A stretch of 64,000 nucleotides of DNA from Chitinophaga hostae (GTDB lineage: Bacteria > Bacteroidota > Bacteroidia > Chitinophagales > Chitinophagaceae). Shown here piece by piece: positions 33,282 to 42,838 of this stretch (position 1 is the first letter of the stretch; every line of letters starts with the position of its first letter). The stretch covers positions 62,001-126,000 of the forward strand of contig NZ_JAGTXB010000019.1 of assembly GCF_018224885.1 (NCBI RefSeq), written 5' to 3'. A program made the translations under genes and the position numbers. The notes beneath the pieces are model-generated. The model was not told the DNA's origin. It searched no databases and saw only the letters and a program-made list of their open reading frames with translations.

Positions 33282-34976
33282 TCATCTTCCTTTTCTGCTT
33301 AGCACCTGTTTAATTGCCTGCTGTATCCACTCTTCCGACCTGGGAAAATCTTCATACGAATGCAGTGATGATAACATCGGATCATCGGGTGATATACCGG
33401 CAGATTGCAGGATGGCGTAATCCTGCAGCGATTCTGCAAACACCTCCCAGCGAACGGAGTCGTAAGGGCCATCCGGACCGGGATATACCACAAACGGATC
33501 TCCGTTGGCGATACCGGGGTAAGCATGCGCCGATCCGTCGGTATACGGATCTGAAGCCTCCTCGGAGTCCAGCTTATGCCAGTAGTTATAGCCCCAGTGC
33601 AAAAATCCTTCTGCATGCAGGTGGTAGAACAACCAGCCTGACATACGGATCTTTGGCAGTGGCGTATCAAAAAAGCGGTTCAGCCATTTATTACGCGGTC
33701 CGGTACAAAAATAAACCCAGTGCGGAATTTTCTCTTTGCTGTATTCCTGCGCCGAACTGATGATAGGCACAGGGATATCCGTGAGATGTTCTTTTCCATA
33801 ACGGATATCGCTCAATGCATCCATCACCTTCATCCAGGGCGCCAGCTCATGCAGCAGCTCTCTCGCCTCTTTGTAATTAGGAATATGTTCCTGCGCGGGC
33901 TCGTCCGATAAATGAAAATAAGAATCGGCCATTATGTTTTCATCTTTCAAAAAATCATGAAATGCCGGCAGGAACTGCCGGAGGAAGTTAACATACACCG
34001 GAGAAAAGGCCGGCAGGTCTGCATCCCAGAGCAGTACATACTTTCCGTCTTTTATGGTATAAACGCGCATCGCTGTTTTCACTCCCCAATACATCCACAA
34101 ATGCGCCCACTCAAATTTTTTGTAGCCCATTTTTTTACACATCGTTATAAAGCGCTTAATCACGGACCAGTCGAACTGGTATTTACCGGAACTCGTTTCA
34201 TTCACGATCAGCATCTGGCAGGGCTGTTTAAACAGGGTTTTGAATTCAAAAAAGTTTTGGATAAAAGCCACATCGGTGCCATGTTCCATCAGGTCTTTCA
34301 TCTGTGCTTCGGTATATTTCCACCACAGGGAATCAAACATCTGCGTTTTATAATAAATGCTGGTAGCTTCCCCACGCCACCAGTGGGTAACGTGAAAATT
34401 GCGGCGGGGCTGCAATACCAGGTTGCTGGCGTTGACGTTCACCACCAGCCGCTGCTCTTTTTGCGCTTTTCCTTTGGTCCATTTCATCACCACCTCGTAG
34501 CGGTGTATGCCGGGGCTAATGTTGGCGGGCACCTGCAGCGTGATCCAGAAAGAGCGGCTCGCAAACGGGTTGACTTCCACCGTGCTGAGCGGGTACAGCG
34601 GTTCAGGGATCAAACCGGGTAAATAACCGATGCCATCCATTTCTTCCCTGGCAACATCGGTGGTAAAATGATGCAAAGGTACCAGGCCCACATAGCGGAT
34701 CTTCGGTTGCAATACCTCCGCATTTTCCATGCTGCAGGTAAGATGGGTCTGGTCTTTCATATTGCTGTGAAACCCTACCTGGAAGGATATACGACTTCCG
34801 CGGGCAGCCATCATATCGAGCTGTGTGGCAGTGCCTGCCGGCGTTTGCGGAAAAATACGTTTCAGCGATGTTTCCAGCCATATGTCCATCGTACTGTCTG
34901 CTGTCGCGGGCGATATGCCCGCGGCATGGTTACCAACCAGGAAAAGCGCCACGAGTAATAAATACCTTTGCATCAT
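33282..34976 (-). CDS. Secreted DUF4091 domain protein, putative glycoside hydrolase
   Basis: The 564-residue protein has a signal peptide (YLLLVALFLVGNHAAG), an N-terminal beta-sandwich region (about 25-190, with SFWITLQVPANISPGIHRYEVVMKW) and a barrel-like region. The barrel contains FEWAHLWMYWG, YFHLSDEPAQEHI (near residue 355, with an E in a catalytic-looking position) and the C-terminal VRWEVFAESLQDYAIL that marks DUF4091. This family is regarded as glycosidase-like; I know of no settled activity to cite. It lies 24 bases after SusD in the LacI-controlled operon. Confidence 0.78.
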   Translation of the reverse strand: MMQRYLLLVALFLVGNHAAGISPATADSTMDIWLETSLKRIFPQTPAGTATQLDMMAARGSRISFQVGFHSNMKDQTHLTCSMENAEVLQPKIRYVGLVPLHHFTTDVAREEMDGIGYLPGLIPEPLYPLSTVEVNPFASRSFWITLQVPANISPGIHRYEVVMKWTKGKAQKEQRLVVNVNASNLVLQPRRNFHVTHWWRGEATSIYYKTQMFDSLWWKYTEAQMKDLMEHGTDVAFIQNFFEFKTLFKQPCQMLIVNETSSGKYQFDWSVIKRFITMCKKMGYKKFEWAHLWMYWGVKTAMRVYTIKDGKYVLLWDADLPAFSPVYVNFLRQFLPAFHDFLKDENIMADSYFHLSDEPAQEHIPNYKEARELLHELAPWMKVMDALSDIRYGKEHLTDIPVPIISSAQEYSKEKIPHWVYFCTGPRNKWLNRFFDTPLPKIRMSGWLFYHLHAEGFLHWGYNYWHKLDSEEASDPYTDGSAHAYPGIANGDPFVVYPGPDGPYDSVRWEVFAESLQDYAILQSAGISPDDPMLSSLHSYEDFPRSEEWIQQAIKQVLSRKGR

Positions 34977-35000
34977 GTGAATATTGTTTACGTCAAAAAA

Positions 35001-36803
35001 TTACCACCCGGGGTTTTGTACCAGGTTAGGGTTCTTATTTATTTCTGCCTGTTGTATGGGCCATAGATAGTGCTTGGGCGCTACAAATACCCTTTTTTCA
35101 ATAACGGTTCTCTTGTAAAAATTATCGTCGTTCAATGCATTTCCCGCGCCGATATTCATACCGTGAATTTCTTTGCTATCAATGCCTGCCGCTGTTTTCC
35201 AGCGGTGTGTATCAAAATATCGATGGGTTTCAAATGCCAGCTCTATCCGGCGTTCATGATGAATACGTTCCCGCATTGCTGTTTGTGATAAGCCGGTGGG
35301 CAGTCCGGGCAAACCGGCGCGGTCGCGGATCGCGTTTACATATTTATACACATCGGCCACCGGGCCATCTGCTTCATTCAATGCTTCCGCGTAGTTGAGG
35401 TATTCTTCTCCTAACCGGTAGTAGATCCAGGTATTTAAAGAAAACCTGTTTTGGAAGATGTCGGAAGTTGGGTTCACCATTTTCTTCATCAGGTAACCGG
35501 AGATACAATAATCGGAACCTGCTCTTTTTCTGCCATCCAGCCCTTCAAACCAAAATTGTATGTTCCTGTTTTTCCAGACAGCTCCGTTAAAGTTAATACT
35601 TGCATAGAAACGTGGCTCCCTGCCCACATACATATTTCTTACACCTGCCGGATAATAATCTTTAGGATGTTTATCAGCCACATAACCCGTTTCCACATAC
35701 CCCGAAGCAGCATTGATAACAGGCGTACCATCCCCATTATATCCCGTGATAGGTCGTTCTCCGTTTGCCATTTCATAATCATCTATCAATTCCTGGGTGG
35801 GACAAAAAATAGAGTATCCGCCATAACTGATGGGATTGCTGCAGCGTTCAAAATGCGAGTGTTCACCGGCATTGCGGGCAAACAGCACTTCCGGATTATT
35901 TCGCTCTATAAACACTTCCTGGTAATTCCTCACGGGATCATTGGAGGCTGAGCGGTAGAGTTTATACCCATTGGCTTCTGCACCATCGATACATGCTTTG
36001 GCAGCGATGGCCGCCTGTCTCCACCTTTCCTTATCATAGGCTGGAAACAACGCCGTACCAACATTATCTTTTATGCCTGTATAATCGGGGTTGCCATTCC
36101 ACAGCGGGCTGGCCATATACAACAATGCCTGTGCTTTGAGCGCGAGTGCAGCCGGCCTGGTAACGCGGCCCAGCTTATCGGTAGATACCGACCAGTCCAG
36201 CATACCTGCAGCCTTATCGCACTCTGAAGCAATAAACTCAATCACCTTATCAACCGGCTGACGCCGGATTTTCGTGTAGTCTTCGTTGAGCGCATACGAA
36301 TGATCACCAATAGGTATAGGTCCGTATATGCGTGCCAGCATAAAGTGAAAAAACGCTCTCAGGAAAGTAGCTTCCCCTATCCATTTTTTCCGGTCTTCTT
36401 CCGGCATGGGCACCAGCGCCACGTTTTCCAGGAAGATGTTTGTTTTACGGATGCCTTCATACATAAAGCCCCATACATCCGGGTAGTAGTCATTGGCACT
36501 CCAGGCGCCGGAGTTCAGCAGGTGGGAATAGGCGCCCAGGAAAGTGATCTCCATTTCATCACTGGCGCCGGTAAAAGGATTGCGCTGGTCCCAGTCGGCC
36601 GCCCCCAGCATCACAGGAATGTTGTTATAGGCAGAAGTTAAAAATGATTCCGCATATTTTCTTTCGGAAAAAACCTTTTTGATGTCGAGGTCTTCATCCG
36701 GTGCTTTCTTCAGGTAGTCCTTTGTACAGGACGGTATCAGTACCAGCAGGCCCAGTAGCAGCAGGCGAAACTGATTTTTTATAGCTAGAGCAATATTTTT
36801 CAT
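35001..36803 (-). CDS. SusD/RagB-family lipoprotein of the LacI-controlled locus
   Basis: The 600-residue SusD homologue has a lipobox (LLLLGLLVLIPSCTKDYLKKAPDED) and the usual helical core with WIGEATFLRAFFHFMLARIYGPIP. The C-terminal RagB motif is HHERRIELAFETHRYFDTHRWK, and the protein ends in NPNLVQNPGW. It binds the glycan at the outer membrane as partner of the SusC encoded just upstream, from which it is separated by 25 bases. The DUF4091 gene follows. At 600 residues it is longer than the SusD at 8107. Confidence 0.94.
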   Translation of the reverse strand: MKNIALAIKNQFRLLLLGLLVLIPSCTKDYLKKAPDEDLDIKKVFSERKYAESFLTSAYNNIPVMLGAADWDQRNPFTGASDEMEITFLGAYSHLLNSGAWSANDYYPDVWGFMYEGIRKTNIFLENVALVPMPEEDRKKWIGEATFLRAFFHFMLARIYGPIPIGDHSYALNEDYTKIRRQPVDKVIEFIASECDKAAGMLDWSVSTDKLGRVTRPAALALKAQALLYMASPLWNGNPDYTGIKDNVGTALFPAYDKERWRQAAIAAKACIDGAEANGYKLYRSASNDPVRNYQEVFIERNNPEVLFARNAGEHSHFERCSNPISYGGYSIFCPTQELIDDYEMANGERPITGYNGDGTPVINAASGYVETGYVADKHPKDYYPAGVRNMYVGREPRFYASINFNGAVWKNRNIQFWFEGLDGRKRAGSDYCISGYLMKKMVNPTSDIFQNRFSLNTWIYYRLGEEYLNYAEALNEADGPVADVYKYVNAIRDRAGLPGLPTGLSQTAMRERIHHERRIELAFETHRYFDTHRWKTAAGIDSKEIHGMNIGAGNALNDDNFYKRTVIEKRVFVAPKHYLWPIQQAEINKNPNLVQNPGW

Positions 36804-36828
36804 CTGACCAGTTTAAAAATTGAATGAA

Positions 36829-39800
36829 TTAAAACGTAAGCTGGGTGCCGAAATTCACGCTTCTCTGCAAAGGATATCCGCCGGTGCCGTAGTCAGACTC
36901 AGGGTCTATCACTTTTATTTTATCCCAGGTCATCAGGTTATAACCGTTTATAAACACGCGTATGCTTTCCAGGCCGGCTCTTTTACCCTGCTTCAGGTTG
37001 ATGTTGTAGGCTACTTCCGCACTTTTCAGTCGCAGGTAGCTGGCATCCTGCAGGAACATGGTATTGGTCCGGTTGTTATTGGGATTTTGCATGGGTGATA
37101 CCCGGGGATATTTGGCATCTGGTGTTTGCGGTGTCCAGCGGTTGTCATAATATTCCCTCATAATATTGTAGGTGCCCAGTCCCATCTGGAAGGCATACAT
37201 AGAAGCGCCGTCTACAAACAAACTGGTTTGTGCCACTCCTGTAAAGAAGAAGCTCAGTTCAAATCCTTTGTAGCCAAAGCTGGCGCCTGCGCCGTATACG
37301 ATCTGCGGCGTTCTCGGGTAGCCGATTGGTACCCGGTCGTAATCGTCGATCACATTATCGCCGTTGGTATCCTGGTATTTGATATCACCAGGTTTTACTG
37401 CTTCCATAAAATTTTGTTTCGGGCTTTTGTCGATGTCCGACTGGTCTTTAAAAAAGCCCAGTGCCACGAGCCCGAGTGGCTGGTCAATGGGTTGCCCTAC
37501 GAACGACTGATACGCATATTTCGGGATAGGATCATCATTCTGCGTACAGATACTACGGGCATAGGTAAACGTACCTCTGAAATTATAATAGAACCCGCTG
37601 TGCGTAGTATGTTTTACTTCCAGCAATGCGTCGATGCCGCTGTTCCTGGCTTTACCGAGATTCGCGTATGGTAATGTCCATGGATAATATCCCGTTACTC
37701 TCGGGATCACGCCCCGCTGAATTAAAATACCGGACCTGTTTTCCTTGAACGCATCTACCTGCAGGGTAACGGCGCCTTTGAATAATTCCATATCCAGTCC
37801 GATATTAGACTTCGTAGCCACTTCCCAGCTCACATCATCATTACCGATCTGTGCTTCATCAAAGCCCTGGTAAAAACGCTGGTTATCGCCGAAGAGGTAG
37901 GATTGCCCGGTGCGGTTGATGGTAGTGAGGAATAAGAAGCGGCGACCGCCTATCTGGTCGTTACCCACCTGTCCGTACGATCCTCTTATTTTCAGATTGG
38001 AGACCGCATCAACGTGCCAGAAATTTTCATTGCTGATCACCCATCCGGCAGATACAGAGGGGAAGAAACCGTATTGCTTTCCTTCCGGGAAATTTTCCGA
38101 ACCGTTATAGCCGGCGTTTACTTCAGCGAGGTAACGGTTTTTGTAATTATAGGTGATACGTCCTGCCAATCCCTGACGGCGATAAGGCAGGTTTTTGATG
38201 GTATTGTCGGCCGTAAGATCAATATATTCCCGGCGGTTACCGAGTATCATGCCGGTAACGTTATGATCGCCAAAGCTGCGGTTGTAATTCACGGCAACTT
38301 CCGTATAGATGGCGCGGTTGGCGGCATTGATCACGTTAAAGCCCATGGGTTGTTCTTCCCGGATCGGCGGATCGGAGTAGCGGTCGTTCCCGTTGTTATC
38401 CTTGCCCAGGTATTGTTTGATAGCATAAGGTTTTTTTCGGTCGGTGGAAGCGGCATACCAGTGATCGTAGGAAAACAGTCCTCTTACCGAAAGACCATTC
38501 GTTACCAGCGACGACAGGTCCCATTTACCTCCGAAAGTACCCTGCAGGGTGTTCCGGTCCTGCCGGGTATAACCAGCCCTTGTAACGAGGCCCCAGGGAT
38601 TATTCTGCAGGTAGGAAGTAGAGGCGCCGGCAATGGACCCGTCGGGATTTACTTTTGGATAGTTAATGGGAGAAGTGATTTTAAGTGCGTTAAAAATATC
38701 CGGCGCCGGTGTGCCGGGATAGTTACCTTTCTGGATAATACCGCCCACGCCCAGTTCCAGGCTGATGGTTTTGGAAACGTTGATATCCACATTCGACCTG
38801 AAATTGTAGCGCTTCATCTGCGCATTGGTTTTATAGGCATTGTCGGGGTCCTGTTTATAAATACCATTCAGTATCGTATAGCCTACATTGGTATAGTACT
38901 TTATAATTTCATTTCCACCGGTAACACTGAGGTTGTTGATGCTCTGGAAAGTATTCTTCTTCAGTACAGCGTCCGTCCAGTTTACATCAGGATAGAGGTA
39001 AGGGTCGGAATGATCTTTAAATTTCTGCAGTTCTTCCGGCGTATATCTTAACGGGAGATTATCATTGTTTAATGCTTCATTGATTAAACCTGCGTATTCG
39101 TAGCCGTTGATATAATCGGGCAGGCGCATGGCGGTGAGACTGGCATTTTCCGTGCGGAATACGACCTGTGGACGGCCCACCCTGCCTCTTTTGGTGGTGA
39201 TGAGGATAACGCCGTTAGCGCCTCTTACCCCATATACCGCGGTAGCGGAAGCATCTTTGAGGATGGAGAAACTTTCGATTTCCTGGGTGTTGAGGTTGTT
39301 GATGTCGCGTTCCACACCATCGACCAGGATCAGGGGACTTCTGTTGGCCCAGGTGCCGAAGCCGCGTATAAAAACGGCGGCGCCATCATAACCCGGTTCG
39401 CCGGAACTCTGGCGGGTAATAATGCCGGGCATGCTGCCGGCCAATGCATTTGATAAGGATGGCGTAGCAATGCGCTGCAGGTTGCTGACCGGCACGCTGG
39501 AGATGGCGCCGGTAACGGATATCTTTTTTTGTTTACCGAAACCCACCACTACTACATCTCCCAGGGTACTGGATTGTTGTTTCATGGCTACATTCAGCTG
39601 GCTGATATCGCTTACCGGTATTTGCTGGATTTCATATCCTACATAGGTGAATACCAACGTGGCATTTTTTTCTGCTTTGATGGCATAGGTACCATCCGGA
39701 TAGGTGGTAGTGCCTATAGGAGTACCTTTTACCACCACATTCACTTCGGCGAGTGGCTTACCATCTGCCGCTCCTGTGACTTTTCCGGTGATCACTTTTT

Positions 39801-39906
39801 GCGCAGAGAGGGTATTGATAAAAATAAAAAGAAAGAAGAGGAAGCCTGTACCTCTTTTCTTGAAAGAGCCTGGCATGGGAGGCCTTCCTTGCAGGGAAGC
39901 TTTCAT
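36829..39906 (-). CDS. SusC/RagA-family TonB-dependent transporter of the LacI-controlled locus
   Basis: This 1025-residue outer-membrane transporter has a signal region (FLFFLFIFINTLSAQ), a carboxypeptidase-regulatory-like domain (about 37-120), the SusC signature GDVVVVGFGKQKK, the plug (LILVDGVERDINNLN, VYGVRGANGVILITTKRG) and a barrel ending in SVNFGTQLTF. It has no STN domain, consistent with control by LacI through operator C, 38 bases upstream of the ATG, rather than by a FecI/FecR pair. An alternative start at 39876 would remove a ten-residue basic extension. It is the first gene of the minus-strand operon that runs to 31997. Confidence 0.95.
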   Translation of the reverse strand: MKASLQGRPPMPGSFKKRGTGFLFFLFIFINTLSAQKVITGKVTGAADGKPLAEVNVVVKGTPIGTTTYPDGTYAIKAEKNATLVFTYVGYEIQQIPVSDISQLNVAMKQQSSTLGDVVVVGFGKQKKISVTGAISSVPVSNLQRIATPSLSNALAGSMPGIITRQSSGEPGYDGAAVFIRGFGTWANRSPLILVDGVERDINNLNTQEIESFSILKDASATAVYGVRGANGVILITTKRGRVGRPQVVFRTENASLTAMRLPDYINGYEYAGLINEALNNDNLPLRYTPEELQKFKDHSDPYLYPDVNWTDAVLKKNTFQSINNLSVTGGNEIIKYYTNVGYTILNGIYKQDPDNAYKTNAQMKRYNFRSNVDINVSKTISLELGVGGIIQKGNYPGTPAPDIFNALKITSPINYPKVNPDGSIAGASTSYLQNNPWGLVTRAGYTRQDRNTLQGTFGGKWDLSSLVTNGLSVRGLFSYDHWYAASTDRKKPYAIKQYLGKDNNGNDRYSDPPIREEQPMGFNVINAANRAIYTEVAVNYNRSFGDHNVTGMILGNRREYIDLTADNTIKNLPYRRQGLAGRITYNYKNRYLAEVNAGYNGSENFPEGKQYGFFPSVSAGWVISNENFWHVDAVSNLKIRGSYGQVGNDQIGGRRFLFLTTINRTGQSYLFGDNQRFYQGFDEAQIGNDDVSWEVATKSNIGLDMELFKGAVTLQVDAFKENRSGILIQRGVIPRVTGYYPWTLPYANLGKARNSGIDALLEVKHTTHSGFYYNFRGTFTYARSICTQNDDPIPKYAYQSFVGQPIDQPLGLVALGFFKDQSDIDKSPKQNFMEAVKPGDIKYQDTNGDNVIDDYDRVPIGYPRTPQIVYGAGASFGYKGFELSFFFTGVAQTSLFVDGASMYAFQMGLGTYNIMREYYDNRWTPQTPDAKYPRVSPMQNPNNNRTNTMFLQDASYLRLKSAEVAYNINLKQGKRAGLESIRVFINGYNLMTWDKIKVIDPESDYGTGGYPLQRSVNFGTQLTF

Positions 39907-39944
39907 AAACGTGTTGATTTTGGTGATAGGTTTTAATGGTGCTA

Positions 39945-39960
39945 CCTTAATCGTTTAAGC
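39945..39960. promoter_or_regulatory. LacI-type operator C, in front of the SusC/SusD operon
   Basis: CCTTAATCGTTTAAGC matches the perfect operator at 42847 at 14 of 16 positions and keeps the central CG and both flanking half-sites. It lies 38 bases upstream of the SusC ATG. Confidence 0.75.
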
Positions 39961-40048
39961 ATTATTTGTTTAAAAAGCCGTTTGCTGATGATAGTTCCTG
40001 TCTGGATGTATAGAGAATATTGGTAAAGATTGTTTTGGTGATGTATTG

Positions 40049-40100
40049 GCGGGAAGTCGTTTCCGGTGGCGTAACCGTGTGGTGGAAACAGGCTTCCCGC
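40049..40100 (-). terminator. Large imperfect hairpin downstream of the GH116 gene
   Basis: GCGGGAAG (40049-40056) pairs with CTTCCCGC (40093-40100), and inside it GTTTCC pairs with GGAAAC. It lies 9 bases past the GH116 stop, but no T-run follows. Likely transcription end or mRNA stabiliser. Confidence 0.5.
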
Positions 40101-40109
40101 AATAGAAGT

Positions 40110-42686
40110 TTATGCTTTCAGTGGTATTTTCTTTCCGCCCACAATGGCTTGTGTGGCGGGAATGGAACCATAGGCTACCTGTAGGGAGGGTACGCCTTTT
40201 TTCCAGCTCACCGTACCAAATCCTTTATCGGTGGCAATAAAGCTGGTGAAGTCACCTATCTTGGAATCGATATACAGTACTTTATCGATGGCATCGTACC
40301 GTGCGCCGGTAAGGCCCTGGAGCAGTCCGTAGCTCGACATGGCCCTGGCATACCAGTGACCGCATTCGTACTCATTGAACGGATTACGTACCGTACCGTC
40401 GTAGCGTTTACGGCAGGCGCGTACAATGTCCAGTCCTTTTTCCACTTCACCCTGGAACATGAGGTGGGAAGCTACCTGGTATTCGATACCGGTCCATACT
40501 TCATTGCTGTATACAAAAGGCAGCGATAACATACCGCCCTTAGGCCAGGAGCATAATAACAGGCCACCTTCATCGCCCAGCGCATAGGTGGAGCGTTGCG
40601 GGTTCACATGATTGCTCAGGTCTTTTTTCAGGTTGTATTTATGTACCGCCAGCAAATGGCTTTTTGTTTTTGCAGGATCCACGGGTTCATCCATGCCGCA
40701 TACACGCGCTATCCAGGAGCCCAGGATCCCGTCCGACAGGCATCCGGTGCCGTACTGGTATTTGGGCCCTTCTTTCTTCAGCAATACAACTGCTTCATCG
40801 GCATATTGTGTACTGAAGGACTGCGCTTTTACCGGGTCTGGTGCATTTAACCCTGTCCATTGAATTTTCTGTATAAAATACTCCCCGTTGTACAGTTCTG
40901 TTTCCAGGTTATGTTTTCCCTTTTCATAGAGGGCGCTGTATTTCCTGACATCTTCCCCCAGGTGTTTTCCCATCAGCGTGATGGCGCTGAGCGCGCCGAG
41001 ATAGAAACTGGTACACATACCGGTGGCGCCCCAGAACTCAATATCATACGTGTTGTGATGTGGTTCTTCCACGAGGCCCTTGCCCCGGGGATCCCAGGTG
41101 CGGATGCAATAGTCCATGCTTACTTTTACCAGCGGGAACAGTTGCTTCAACCATTCATCATCACCGCCGATACGCCAGTCGCGGTATACTTTCATGATGC
41201 CACCCAACTGCCCATCTGCCGCCGAATGGAAGTTATGCACCAGCGGGGAGATCGGGATATTGGCGCGGAATCCCTGGTGGCCTTCCGCATTCTGATTTTC
41301 ATGAAACTCGGTCTGACGCAGACTTCTTTCCAGCGCCGGAAATAAATGCGGTACTGCCTGCGCGTAATTCCATACATGCGTACAGGTACCATGACAGCTG
41401 CCCCAGGTATCGCCGGAACCCTCCCAGCACCAGAAGCGCCCGTCGTATTGCCGCATAACGGTAGCTGATTTGAGGATCGTGAGATTGGCGGCCACCGCTT
41501 CCACTACTTCTGCTGGCAAGCTGCTGTTATAAAAAGTGTTGGTAAACAACGAGGTCTTTTTATAAAGATCGTCGTAGTTGCTGTTCCAGTAAGCTGTTAC
41601 TTCACCAATGTCTTTAAAGCGGTTGCTGTACCATGGCTTATAATATTTACCAAAAGCATTTTCCTTCCCACTCACGTCTTCGCCTACACGTAGTTTTGAA
41701 TCCGGCACATACCAGGCCATCATGAGGCGTATCACTTTCTTTTCCCCGGGTTTTAAACGGAATGGTACGAACAGGGAGCCACCGGGTGCATCTTTTTCTA
41801 CCGGCGGGGTACTGCGCGTGTTACCATCTTTCAAAGTATTCCACACCATGGTCAGCGGATCAAACCAGCCGCCGCGGAACCAGCAATGATCTACTACCGT
41901 ATTGGGTTCCGCAGTAAAAATGGCAAAGTGGCCCTGTTTTTCTGCCGCTTTTTCCGGTGCGCCCTGTGTGAGCACAAACCCGTTTTGCATAGGCCTGACC
42001 GTATGCAGTGTATCGGCCTGCCGCATAAAATTGCGGGCGTTATAGGAGAAGATAAATTCTTCCGCTTTACTGCCGGTGTTGGTGATATGATATTCCAGCG
42101 CGCCCACGGGCATGCTGGCGTGATCTTCATCACCGGGGATAAAAGGACTCCAGCCTTTTATAGCTACCTGCACCGGCATGACAGGATCTTTCAAATTAAT
42201 ATCCGCAAAAGGGAAACGCGCTTTCATGGTGGCGTCTTTAAAACGTGGCAGTCCCCAGGTAGCGCCACCGGTGCCACCCAGGCCGGCATCGCGCATCCCG
42301 AATTTTTTCCATTCAGGAATGGCGCCTTCCAACACCCTTGCGCCACCGCCTTTTATACTGAGGGCTGCAAACATGGCCGGTTCATAAAACATTTCCGGGT
42401 TATGGTGCACCGACATATGCGAAATAGCACCGGTACCTTCAATACAAAACATACCGGCGCCAATCCCCCCTATCGGGAAAGCAATCCGGTTATTGTATTT
42501 TCCTTTATACACATCATTAAAACGACGGTCGTTTGCCGGATCTGCCAGTGGTGTGTCTGCGCCTTCTTTTGCCGGCCTTGTTTCACCGGTATTTGTTGCC
42601 AGCGCTACCATGGGGAGCGCAGAAACACCGAGGTAAGTCATGGCGATATTTCTCAGAAAAAAACGTCGGTTGTTACTTTTTTTCAT
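40110..42686 (-). CDS. GH116-family glycosidase with Tat-like signal, candidate exo-beta-D-arabinofuranosidase
   Basis: The 858-residue protein has an N-terminal twin-arginine export signal (NRRFFLRN followed by a hydrophobic stretch). It also has the two-domain GH116/DUF608 layout: an N-terminal beta-sandwich beginning with RIAFPIGGIGAGMFCIEGTGAI, and a helical barrel domain with GSCHGTCTHVWNYAQAVPHLFPALERSLR and EEPHHNTYDIEFWG. The TYD aspartate (D548) corresponds to the acid/base of the family. GH116 includes beta-glucosidases, glucosylceramidases, beta-xylosidases and a reported exo-beta-D-arabinofuranosidase. With GH172 in the same regulon, the last activity is the most coherent. It is transcribed alone behind operator D. 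Confidence 0.85.
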   Translation of the reverse strand: MKKSNNRRFFLRNIAMTYLGVSALPMVALATNTGETRPAKEGADTPLADPANDRRFNDVYKGKYNNRIAFPIGGIGAGMFCIEGTGAISHMSVHHNPEMFYEPAMFAALSIKGGGARVLEGAIPEWKKFGMRDAGLGGTGGATWGLPRFKDATMKARFPFADINLKDPVMPVQVAIKGWSPFIPGDEDHASMPVGALEYHITNTGSKAEEFIFSYNARNFMRQADTLHTVRPMQNGFVLTQGAPEKAAEKQGHFAIFTAEPNTVVDHCWFRGGWFDPLTMVWNTLKDGNTRSTPPVEKDAPGGSLFVPFRLKPGEKKVIRLMMAWYVPDSKLRVGEDVSGKENAFGKYYKPWYSNRFKDIGEVTAYWNSNYDDLYKKTSLFTNTFYNSSLPAEVVEAVAANLTILKSATVMRQYDGRFWCWEGSGDTWGSCHGTCTHVWNYAQAVPHLFPALERSLRQTEFHENQNAEGHQGFRANIPISPLVHNFHSAADGQLGGIMKVYRDWRIGGDDEWLKQLFPLVKVSMDYCIRTWDPRGKGLVEEPHHNTYDIEFWGATGMCTSFYLGALSAITLMGKHLGEDVRKYSALYEKGKHNLETELYNGEYFIQKIQWTGLNAPDPVKAQSFSTQYADEAVVLLKKEGPKYQYGTGCLSDGILGSWIARVCGMDEPVDPAKTKSHLLAVHKYNLKKDLSNHVNPQRSTYALGDEGGLLLCSWPKGGMLSLPFVYSNEVWTGIEYQVASHLMFQGEVEKGLDIVRACRKRYDGTVRNPFNEYECGHWYARAMSSYGLLQGLTGARYDAIDKVLYIDSKIGDFTSFIATDKGFGTVSWKKGVPSLQVAYGSIPATQAIVGGKKIPLKA

Positions 42687-42838
42687 GTATCATTTATTTT
42701 ATAAAATCTGCTGGCAGATGCTACCAGCATGGCAATTTTCTCGCACAGGTGTTGACGCGGAAGCAACTGTCCCTCTTTTTAATCAATAGTTTTTCATGCC
42801 TCCTGCCGGATGCTTTTCGTTTTTCGTGTTCCGTGGCT

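Noticed and set aside
38014..39051. Plus-strand open frame (345 codons) opposite the SusC gene
   Set aside because: It lies fully antisense to a well-supported SusC gene and has no domain signature.
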